Assembly (NCBI GenBank): GCA_024281055.1
Contig: JAMXLF010000019.1
Location: 1 to 64,000, forward strand
Origin: Geobacteraceae bacterium
Lineage (GTDB): Bacteria; Desulfobacterota; Desulfuromonadia; Geobacterales; Geobacteraceae
Direction of reading: 5' to 3'
Length of the DNA stretch: 64,000 nucleotides
In this document: positions 26,810 through 33,617 of the stretch, in pieces
Position numbering within the stretch: the stretch's first letter is position 1
Layout: each line of letters opens with the position of its first letter
Program-made: the position numbers and the translations under genes
The notes under the pieces: model-generated
The model's input: only the letters and a program-made list of their open reading frames with translations
What the model was told of the DNA's origin: nothing
Database searches by the model: none

Positions 26810-27088
26810 ATGGACATCAATGATTTGCGCAAAGAGATCGACCGGCTCGACAACGAGCTGCTCCGGATATTCAACGAGCGGGCAGGGCTCGCCCTGAAGA
26901 TCGGCGAGATCAAGAAGGGACTGGGGCTTCCCGTATACGACCCTGCCCGGGAAAAACGGATCTTCCAGCGCATGAAGGACGCGAACCCCGGCCCACTCGA
27001 CGATCAGGCCATCGTCAGGCTTTTCGAGCGCGTGATCGACGAATCACGGCGGCTGGAGAGGATCATGACCACCGGGAAAGAGAGCTAA
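26810..27088 (+). CDS. Chorismate mutase, AroQ type
   Basis: This 92-aa all-helical enzyme converts chorismate to prephenate. It has the AroQ pattern: IDRLDNELLRIFNERAGLALKIGEIK (shown as IDRLDNELL, NERAGLALKIGEIK), then YDPAREKRIFQRM with the active-site Arg, and an RVIDESRRLE C-terminal helix. Its length equals a stand-alone chorismate mutase, not fused to prephenate dehydratase. It is followed 53 bases later by an FXD-domain gene related to DAHP synthase, giving a small aromatic-pathway pair. Confidence 0.9.
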   Translation: MDINDLRKEIDRLDNELLRIFNERAGLALKIGEIKKGLGLPVYDPAREKRIFQRMKDANPGPLDDQAIVRLFERVIDESRRLERIMTTGKES

Positions 27089-27141
27089 TCTGACAAAATC
27101 TGCGGCCGGGGCGCCGTAGCCGCCGGCGAAGGAGGAACAAC

Positions 27142-27351
27142 GTGCTCATCATCATGAAAAAAAGCGCCGATGAAACTGCGCTCGATCATGTCAAGGAATT
27201 CCTCATCAACAAGAATTTCGACATCCACCAGTCGACCGGCGCCAACCGGATCATCATCGGCGTTATCGGAGACACCGATACCCTCGATGCCCGGGAACTG
27301 GAGTCCATGCCCGGCGTGCTGCAGGTCATCAGGATCACCAAAGAAGAGTGA
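27142..27351 (+). CDS. Free-standing DAHP-synthase ferredoxin-like (FXD) domain
   Basis: The 69-aa protein starts at the GTG at 27142 (MLIIMKKSADE), preceded by AAGGAGG. It resembles the N-terminal regulatory FXD domain of type I-beta DAHP synthases (MLIVMKPGA ... IGVIGDT ... GV..V.RI): MLIIMKK, RIIIGVIGDTDTLD, MPGVLQVIRITK. In DAHP synthase that domain mediates feedback by Tyr/Phe or binds chorismate mutase. Here no catalytic part follows; the gene stops and a convergent transcript comes in. It may regulate the neighbouring chorismate mutase or a DAHP synthase elsewhere. Confidence 0.75.
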   Translation: MLIIMKKSADETALDHVKEFLINKNFDIHQSTGANRIIIGVIGDTDTLDARELESMPGVLQVIRITKEE

Positions 27352-27354
27352 GAA

Positions 27355-27558
27355 TCATCTATCGACAAATTCCTGCCGGTCTGGATGCTTGCAGATAAAG
27401 CCGCCCCCCATGGACAGCGAGTGTTCACAGTATCGCGGACTCGGCTTTTTAACCCGACATTCGTACATCTGGTTGCCAATCATGCGGGTGCTGCACATTT
27501 TAGCAACGGCGAACAAAGATGAAAATTTCCTGCTGACCAGATTCTTCACGCTATTCAT
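27355..27558 (-). CDS. 67-aa Cys-containing protein under riboswitch control
   Basis: The 67-aa product has four cysteines, three of them in its C-terminal half (YECR, RYCEHS, FICKHPD). The ATG at 27558 has a GAGG site nine bases upstream. It is the only minus-strand frame with a ribosome site directly downstream of the GEMM-I riboswitch and terminator at 27633-27735, which argues that it is real. The family is not recognised; the Cys spacing suggests metal binding. Its end converges on the FXD gene with three bases between stop codons. Confidence 0.55.
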   Translation of the reverse strand: MNSVKNLVSRKFSSLFAVAKMCSTRMIGNQMYECRVKKPSPRYCEHSLSMGGGFICKHPDRQEFVDR

Positions 27559-27632
27559 ATCTGATTACCTCGCGCAGACTGTTGTTCCCATGATTTGCTT
27601 CCCTATCATTCCAACCGTACATTCGTCCCAAT

Positions 27633-27676
27633 AAAAAAGCCGGGACCGATATCTTGAGATATTTCGGCAACCCGGC
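27633..27676 (-). terminator. Riboswitch-controlled intrinsic terminator
   Basis: On the minus strand GCCGGG...CCGAAATATC pairs with GATATCGG...CCCGGC, followed by six T residues. The 5' arm is built from the last bases of the GEMM-I aptamer, so ligand-bound aptamer and terminator should exclude each other. This predicts that ligand turns expression on. Confidence 0.8.
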
Positions 27677-27735
27677 TGTCTTCTGGAGACCCTGTAGGCT
27701 TTCCGTCCCATCCTCACGGATGGTTTAGTATTATC
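27658..27735 (-). ncRNA. GEMM-I-class cyclic-dinucleotide riboswitch
   Basis: The minus strand carries the GEMM-I core in order: AAACC, a hairpin CATCC-GTGA-GGATG with a GNRA loop, GGGACGGAAAGCC, a second hairpin (CAGGGTCTCC ... GACAGCC), then GGGTTGCCGA. GEMM-I RNAs bind c-di-GMP, and a Geobacter subgroup prefers 3',3'-cGAMP. The sequence resembles the Geobacter subgroup, but I cannot assign the ligand. A promoter lies just upstream and a terminator overlaps the 3' end. The controlled gene is the 67-aa protein. Confidence 0.8.
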
Positions 27736-27782
27736 GTTTATCCGCGGAACTTCTGTAGTTCGCTGAACTTCTGTCGTTTAAT

Positions 27783-27811
27783 ACCATAATGCAAAAGCCC
27801 CGAGAAGTCAA
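27783..27811 (-). promoter_or_regulatory. Promoter of the riboswitch transcript
   Basis: On the minus strand TTGACT (27811-27806), 17 bases, TATGGT (27788-27783). Transcription would begin near 27776, about 40 bases before the aptamer. In the early leader ACAGAAGTTC occurs twice (27774-27765 and 27756-27747), spaced 18 bases, a possible protein-binding direct repeat. Confidence 0.6.
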
Positions 27812-28056
27812 GCTGACAGCTGCCAGGCAGGTCCTCGGGTGAGGTCTTGATTTCAGAGGTCAAGCAAAACGGGGTATGGGAAGCGAACGAAGGATGCTTT
27901 TGCGACTAGTACGGGTTAACACGTTGGTGCCACCTATTTACCATCTTTTTCCGATGTAAAATCACCAATATAGGTCATTGCCCCATAGATGGAGTATGGA
28001 AAAATTAATGTCAGATACTCAGGATAGCCCCTTCACAGAACAGAGCGGAGGAAACG

Positions 28057-28857
28057 ATGAAGAATATATCAGCAATTCTTGTTTTCGTCATCCTTGCCGC
28101 CAGCGCGGACATTTCCCTTGCCGGCTCCGCCCCTGCGACCGGCGTCAACGAATCGATGCACGACATAACCTACCTGGGCAAGGCATTCGGCACCTATAAC
28201 CAGGACGATTTCCAGCGGGTCTGCATCTTTTGCCATACCCCGCACAACGCCCTGCCGAATGGCACAGTTCCCGCCCCGCTCTGGAATCATGCCCCCTCGA
28301 CCGTAGTACTACAGCCTTACACCTGGGCCGCTCCGGCCAACTCCCTGATCACCTTCAACGCCGACCCCCTCATCGGACCGAGCCGCCTCTGCATGGCCTG
28401 TCATGACGGGGTCACCGCCGTCGACAGCCACGGCGCAGCCGGTTGGGCCAACAACGGCGCCAACGTCATGAGCTCATTCTATGTCGACGGCCTCGGCAAT
28501 ACTGCCAAGCGCTACATCGAAGACCTGGGCGTCACCCACCCAATCGGCTTCCTGTACCAAGATGCCCTGAACGTGCGAAACTCGGGCAATGTAGAAATCA
28601 TCACCCCCGACCGCCGTTTTCTCGTCGATATACCCGCCAACCCCAATACCCATACCCGCGCCGGTTGGGTGATGGGCAACAAGATGATCGCCGACACCCT
28701 CTATAGCGGCTACTTTACCTGTGCTTCCTGCCACGATGTCCACAACACCAACAACGCCATCAGTCTCCCGGCACTCACCGACGGCAGGATTCCAAACTAT
28801 TTTCTCTGGGCGCCGGAGCAGAAGTCCCTCCTCTGCCTCTCCTGTCACGTCAAATAG
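28057..28857 (+). CDS. Tetraheme c-type cytochrome
   Basis: The 266-aa exported protein has a signal peptide (residues 1-22, ending SLA). Four CXXCH sites are visible: CIFCH, CMACH, CASCH and CLSCH. The pattern CIFCHTPHNA with later CMACHDG and CASCHDVHN is typical of the periplasmic cytochromes with a CxxCHxPH start found in metal-reducing bacteria. Its ATG has a GGAGG site. It is a single gene facing away from the riboswitch unit and converging on the MscS gene. The electron partner is unknown. Confidence 0.9.
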   Translation: MKNISAILVFVILAASADISLAGSAPATGVNESMHDITYLGKAFGTYNQDDFQRVCIFCHTPHNALPNGTVPAPLWNHAPSTVVLQPYTWAAPANSLITFNADPLIGPSRLCMACHDGVTAVDSHGAAGWANNGANVMSSFYVDGLGNTAKRYIEDLGVTHPIGFLYQDALNVRNSGNVEIITPDRRFLVDIPANPNTHTRAGWVMGNKMIADTLYSGYFTCASCHDVHNTNNAISLPALTDGRIPNYFLWAPEQKSLLCLSCHVK

Positions 28858-28884
28858 AGAGGGGCGGAGCAATCATTCTCTCAA

Positions 28885-30378
28885 TCAAAATCCGAAAAAA
28901 TTCCGAAGAAGGGTCAGATATTCGTCCTTCCTGGGAACCGTTTCTTTATCCTGGTCGCAGGATCTGCGCCGTTCGCTGTTGAGCTCTTCCCGCGTCGCCA
29001 GAACGGCGCTGAGGGCGTCCATGATGGCAGGGCTGTCACGAATGAGCGGCTCCAGCACTTCCTTGCTGACCTCCAGAAGCCAGACTTCCTCCATCGCCTC
29101 AACCGTGGCCTGGCGGAGCGCGCCGGTCAGCAAAGACATCTCGCCGAAGAAATCGCATCTCTGCAGGGCACCTATCGGAGTTTGACCCTGGCGTACCGAA
29201 AGTTCCCCGCGCAGGACTACGAAGAGCGAATCTCCCACCTCTCCTTCCCTGACGACCAGCTCTCCCGGGCCAAAGACTCTCAGCTTGGCATGTTCGGCGA
29301 GATAATGCTGTTCCTGCTCGCTGAGGATGCGGAAAAAATCGATTCGCATCAGCTCGTCCCTGATCCCCTCCTTCTTGATACTGAAGGGGGCACTGCGTTC
29401 CGTCACCGTAATGATCTCCTGGTGTGGATAGGGAAAACCGTATCCCTGCCTGGTGAACGCATACCATATCTTGCCGTAGAGACGATCCTTCACCTGCTCC
29501 CGCATGCCGTAATCCTTGAGCGTATACCTGAGCCGATAATTGATGCTGCTGTCGGCAAACCTCAGGACACGCACCTGGGGAGGAGGATCGCTGCAGACGT
29601 CCGCTTCACCCGCAAAAACCGACAGGAGGATATTCTTTGTCTTTTCCGGGGGAAGCTCGTAACCGAGGGAGATGTCGAGCATGGTCGATGCCAGTTCGGT
29701 ATCCTTCTCTGATCCGAGGCTTGTCACGACGTTCTGCATGATGAGATTGTTGGGCACCATCAGGATGGAGTTGTCAAAGGTTTTGAGCGAGGTATAGCGA
29801 AAGCCCACGTTGACGATCTTGCCGACCACATCCTTGTCTTTGATGGCTATCCAGGTATTCTTGCGCAGGTTGTCGTCGCTCTGGATGGAAAATCCCGACA
29901 GGACGTTGGTGAGGGTATTCTGCATGGCAAAGGCGATGGTGGCGGTGAGGACCGTGGTGGTGGTGACGATGGACGAGATTTCGATGTGAAAGACCACGCG
30001 CAGCGAAACGATGGCCGCCAGGAGATAGACAACGAGGGAGACGAGGTCCCGGACGAAGGAGGGGACTTCGCTGCGGGTCCGGTAATGGACGTAGACGTCG
30101 ATGATGAGATAGATGATGAGATTGGCGAGGCACAACAGCACGACGATGTGTCCCGCCCCCTGGAGCACCTGGTGATAGGACGTTGCCGCAACGAACGAAT
30201 CGGCGATGAGAAGCGCGAGCCCCAGAAGGGCGAGGCGGATGGTCCCCTGAGCGCACGTTGGGGGCACTGTCCCGCGGACCAGCCGTGAATGGAGGGAAAC
30301 GGCCGCAAAATAAAGAAAGACCGCACCGAGAAAGATAGCGCTGTCGGCTGCAAAGAGAGGCAGGTCGTGCAGATCCAT
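28885..30378 (-). CDS. MscS-type channel with C-terminal cyclic-nucleotide-binding domain
   Basis: The 497-aa protein has four to five membrane helices in the first ~170 residues. The last, ATIAFAMQNTLTNVLSGFSI, is the pore-lining helix of MscS channels and is followed by the MscS beta and C-terminal domains (to about 325). Residues about 345-460 form a CAP_ED domain with FGPGELVVREGEVGDSLF and the phosphate-binding cassette FGEMSLLTG...RQATV, including the Arg that contacts the cyclic phosphate. It is the last gene of the long operon and lies 19 bases after a CHASE2 adenylate cyclase. A cyclic-nucleotide-gated osmotic channel is the natural reading. Confidence 0.92.
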   Translation of the reverse strand: MDLHDLPLFAADSAIFLGAVFLYFAAVSLHSRLVRGTVPPTCAQGTIRLALLGLALLIADSFVAATSYHQVLQGAGHIVVLLCLANLIIYLIIDVYVHYRTRSEVPSFVRDLVSLVVYLLAAIVSLRVVFHIEISSIVTTTTVLTATIAFAMQNTLTNVLSGFSIQSDDNLRKNTWIAIKDKDVVGKIVNVGFRYTSLKTFDNSILMVPNNLIMQNVVTSLGSEKDTELASTMLDISLGYELPPEKTKNILLSVFAGEADVCSDPPPQVRVLRFADSSINYRLRYTLKDYGMREQVKDRLYGKIWYAFTRQGYGFPYPHQEIITVTERSAPFSIKKEGIRDELMRIDFFRILSEQEQHYLAEHAKLRVFGPGELVVREGEVGDSLFVVLRGELSVRQGQTPIGALQRCDFFGEMSLLTGALRQATVEAMEEVWLLEVSKEVLEPLIRDSPAIMDALSAVLATREELNSERRRSCDQDKETVPRKDEYLTLLRNFFGF

Positions 30379-30397
30379 CGTATTTCTCCTTCGTCCC

Positions 30398-32482
30398 TTA
30401 CTTCGTCCGCGCCACGAACACCCCGTCCCACCCGGCGCCGGGAGGATCCATCAGGAAATCCCGACAACGCTCCGCGTACAGGGCGGATGCCTTGTCACCT
30501 CCCTCCGCGAGTTCGGAGAAGAGCCGGAGCGCCCCGGCGAAATTCTTTCCCCGGTACAACGCAAGCCCTTCGGCAAATGGGGCGACGATGGCGTGATTAT
30601 CGACCATCAATTCAAAGACCGCAACAGGTTTCTGCTTCCCTTTGACCCGCACCAGGTCGATCTCCCGGAAGGTGAAATCGTCACCTGCACCTTCCCGTGT
30701 AGCGTCGCTCACGATGATATGGGCGCCGTACTGCTTGGTGAGGCCTTCCAGGCGCGAGGCGAGGTTGACGTTGTCGCCGATGGCGGTGTAATCGAAACGC
30801 ATATCCGCCCCCATGTTACCCACAACTGCCTCGCCGGTATTGATCCCGACCCCGATCTCGATCCGCGGAATCCCGCGTTTGGCGAACTCAGCATTCAAGG
30901 TTGCAAGTCTGTCGAGCATCCGCACCGCGCTGCGGCAGGCATATGCAGCATGACCGGCGACATCGAGGGGAGCATTGAAGATGGCCATGATCGCGTCGCC
31001 GATGTACTTGTCGAGGGTTCCCCGCTCTTCGAGTATGATATGAGTCATGGGGCTCAGGTATTCATTGAGGAGCTGAACGAGATCCTCCGGCGACACAGCT
31101 TCGGAGAGAGTAGTAAAACCACGGATGTCCGAGAAGAGGATGCTCACTTCCCGCTTCTCACCGCCGAGCTTCAGCCGCTCCGGATTCTTCACGATCTCCT
31201 CGACCAATTGGGGGGAAACATAGCTGCTGAACGCTTTCTTCAGGTAGCGCCCCCGTTTCTCCATCACCAGATTCCGGTACGCCTCCGCACCGACATAGGT
31301 GAGCCCCACCGGGACAATGGGGAAGATGACGCTCAGGTCGAGGCTAACGTGCTTGAAGAGGAGATAGTTGAGCACGAAGTAGAACCCGCAACCCAGGACG
31401 AAATAGACAAGTCCGACCAGGGTGCGCGGCGCATTGCTGAGGAGAAAGGCAAGAAGAATGGGGAGAAAGAACATGCACGCCATTTCCAGGCCGAACGTCC
31501 TCCCGTCCCGGAGGAGAAAGCGCTTGTCAAGGGCGTTGGCAGCAACCGTTGCGTGGATCTCCACCCCGGGGAGCGCCGGGTCGAAGGGGGTTGCCCGCAT
31601 GTCGTAGATGGCCGTCTCCGTCGTGCCGAGAAAAACGAGCTTTCCCCGCAGGGCGTTGACGGGGACCTTCCCGGCGAGCACGTCTGCGGCGGAAATGGTC
31701 GGGAAGCTCCCGCCAGGACCGTAGTAGTTGAGGGAAAGAGCACCCTGCTCGTTTACCGGCAAGGAAAGGGAACCGAGGGCGACGGAGCGGACCCCGAAGC
31801 CCGCCACGTCCACCATGACGTCCTTCCCCAGGTAGCGTCCGAGCGCCTTGAGGCCGAGGGACGGGTAGATGTTCCCGTCGTACATCATGAGGAGCGGCGA
31901 CTTCCTGAACAGGCCGTCGTCGTCGGGAATGGCGTTGAAGAATCCGAAATCGAGGGCTCCCGCACCCACAACCGGGATGTTGGCGTCAAGGCTCGGGAAC
32001 TCGGGGAGCGGCACGGCGGAGACCCCATCCTCGATCCGCAGGAACTTTACCTTTGCGGCGGCAATCTGCTCAAGGGCCAGTGGGTCGATCTTCTGCTCCT
32101 CGTCCCGGAAGAAATACCCCAGAACGACGTTGCCTGAAGCAGCCACGGCCCGCGCCAGCGCCCTGTCCTGCACCTCCCCCTGCTGCTCGGAGAAGACCAT
32201 ATCGACAGCGACTACCTTGGCGCCGCAGTCGGCCAGGCTCCTGACAAGCCTTGCGGTGACCTCCCGCGACCAGGGCCAGCGTCCGACCTCTTTGACGCTC
32301 TTGTTATCCACCGCCACCACTATCACGCTTGAGCTCGGGGCGACCGGTCCCCGGAGCCTGAACCGGGCATCCTTCAGGCGCAGGTCGACCTGCCGGACGA
32401 AGGGTAGCCCACTCCGGTAGAGAAAAAAGCCGATGAGTGCGGCGACAAGGGCGATTACCAGGAAGACGAGTTTCTTTTTCAT
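30398..32482 (-). CDS. CHASE2-domain adenylate cyclase (class III)
   Basis: This is a 694-aa membrane enzyme. One N-terminal membrane segment (residues 5-22) is followed by an extracytoplasmic CHASE2 sensor (about 30-325) with WPWSRE and GLFRKSP. Three membrane segments (about 330-400) lead to a class III cyclase domain (about 440-630). Metal-binding Asp are at 452 (FSDIRGF) and 496 (KYIGDAIMA). Lys492 and Asp564 fit ATP specificity, and Asn573 and Arg577 (NVNLASRLE) stabilise the transition state. All catalytic residues are therefore present. It sits directly upstream of a cNMP-binding MscS channel, likely its target. Confidence 0.94.
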   Translation of the reverse strand: MKKKLVFLVIALVAALIGFFLYRSGLPFVRQVDLRLKDARFRLRGPVAPSSSVIVVAVDNKSVKEVGRWPWSREVTARLVRSLADCGAKVVAVDMVFSEQQGEVQDRALARAVAASGNVVLGYFFRDEEQKIDPLALEQIAAAKVKFLRIEDGVSAVPLPEFPSLDANIPVVGAGALDFGFFNAIPDDDGLFRKSPLLMMYDGNIYPSLGLKALGRYLGKDVMVDVAGFGVRSVALGSLSLPVNEQGALSLNYYGPGGSFPTISAADVLAGKVPVNALRGKLVFLGTTETAIYDMRATPFDPALPGVEIHATVAANALDKRFLLRDGRTFGLEMACMFFLPILLAFLLSNAPRTLVGLVYFVLGCGFYFVLNYLLFKHVSLDLSVIFPIVPVGLTYVGAEAYRNLVMEKRGRYLKKAFSSYVSPQLVEEIVKNPERLKLGGEKREVSILFSDIRGFTTLSEAVSPEDLVQLLNEYLSPMTHIILEERGTLDKYIGDAIMAIFNAPLDVAGHAAYACRSAVRMLDRLATLNAEFAKRGIPRIEIGVGINTGEAVVGNMGADMRFDYTAIGDNVNLASRLEGLTKQYGAHIIVSDATREGAGDDFTFREIDLVRVKGKQKPVAVFELMVDNHAIVAPFAEGLALYRGKNFAGALRLFSELAEGGDKASALYAERCRDFLMDPPGAGWDGVFVARTK

Positions 32483-32500
32483 GGGCTTAAAGGCGCCTCC

Positions 32501-33544
32501 CTACCGCTCCAGCAGCCTCAGCAGGGTCTCCACGCTGTTTCTGTGCTTGCCATCGGGATATTCTTTCAGATACTGTCTGAACCGGGCCTTGGCCAGGTCG
32601 AGCTTTCCCATCTCGTACAGGGTCTGGCCGACGCTGTAAAGCGCGGTCTCCATCTGGGGAATCCGTGGATACTCCTCAAGGACGAGAAGGTATTCGGCCA
32701 GAGCGGCCTCCGGGTGCTTGAGGAACCTTCCGTACACGGCTCCCCGCTCAAGTCGCGCATCGGAGCGAATATCCGGCAGAGTGGTCAGGTCGAGGGCGAT
32801 CTGGAATACGTGGAGCGCCTCGTCGTAGCGGCCCCCGTCAGCCAGATAGTGGCCATGGTTGATGTCCCAGCGGGCGATGATGTTCGGGAGGTTGTCCGAA
32901 TCGGCCCACTCGGCCGGGGGAACCGTGCCGGTCGCCTGCTCGAAGGCTGATTTCGCCTTCGCCAGGGGGGTATCCGTCTCCACCTTCACCGCAGCCACCG
33001 GCCTGTATCCCCTGGTGTTCTGGGTCATTGTGTCCGCCGGCAGGGGCTCGCTCTCTCCGGCAGAGCCCGATACGGCAACCGTCCCCTCGTTGCCGAAAAA
33101 GACGTTGGCCGGTCCCTGGGCGAGCATGAGGAACTCCGTCCCCTTCACCCCTGCCACCGCGGTGCCGCTCTTCACCCTGATATCGGTCTGTTTGCCGGCC
33201 AGCTTCACCACCGAGGCCCGCAGTTTCCCTTGGACCAGGTTGAACGACCCTTCCCGCTTTTCCTTGCCGACGGTAAACGCGGATATCTCCAACTCCGAGT
33301 TGTTGGCGATGGTGAACCGGCTGTTGTCGGAGAGGGTGAGCTCGACCCAGCCGTCCTTGCCGGCCTTTACCCAGTTCCCTTCACCGACCTCCTGCCCCGG
33401 CGAAAGCGCCTTGTATGAGGCAGTGCCGTTTTTCCTGAACGAAACGCTCCCCTTTGCCCGGGTCACCTTGCCCACAGGAAGGGCAAAGGCTGCCTGGGCA
33501 AGGAGAAACAACAGCAGATGAACAATCAAAAAAACGTTCCTCAT
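32501..33544 (-). CDS. FecR-domain and TPR periplasmic protein
   Basis: The 347-aa protein starts at the ATG at 33544, after GGGAGGG; an ATG four codons earlier would bury that site. A signal peptide (residues 1-21) precedes a FecR-type beta domain (about 22-160: GKVTRAKGSVSFRK, VELTLSDNSRFTIA, VAGVKGTEF). A helical TPR region (about 210-345) has YDEALHVFQIALD and KARFRQYLKEYPDG. Such FecR proteins bind envelope or peptidoglycan-like ligands rather than act as anti-sigma factors, and often neighbour CHASE2 cyclases. It lies 18 bases upstream of the cyclase. Confidence 0.88.
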   Translation of the reverse strand: MRNVFLIVHLLLFLLAQAAFALPVGKVTRAKGSVSFRKNGTASYKALSPGQEVGEGNWVKAGKDGWVELTLSDNSRFTIANNSELEISAFTVGKEKREGSFNLVQGKLRASVVKLAGKQTDIRVKSGTAVAGVKGTEFLMLAQGPANVFFGNEGTVAVSGSAGESEPLPADTMTQNTRGYRPVAAVKVETDTPLAKAKSAFEQATGTVPPAEWADSDNLPNIIARWDINHGHYLADGGRYDEALHVFQIALDLTTLPDIRSDARLERGAVYGRFLKHPEAALAEYLLVLEEYPRIPQMETALYSVGQTLYEMGKLDLAKARFRQYLKEYPDGKHRNSVETLLRLLER

Positions 33545-33617
33545 AATCCCTCCCATACTTCATCGTATCGCGATCACATCATTCACTTTTCCGTTTACAA
33601 CCGACCGCTTCGATCTT

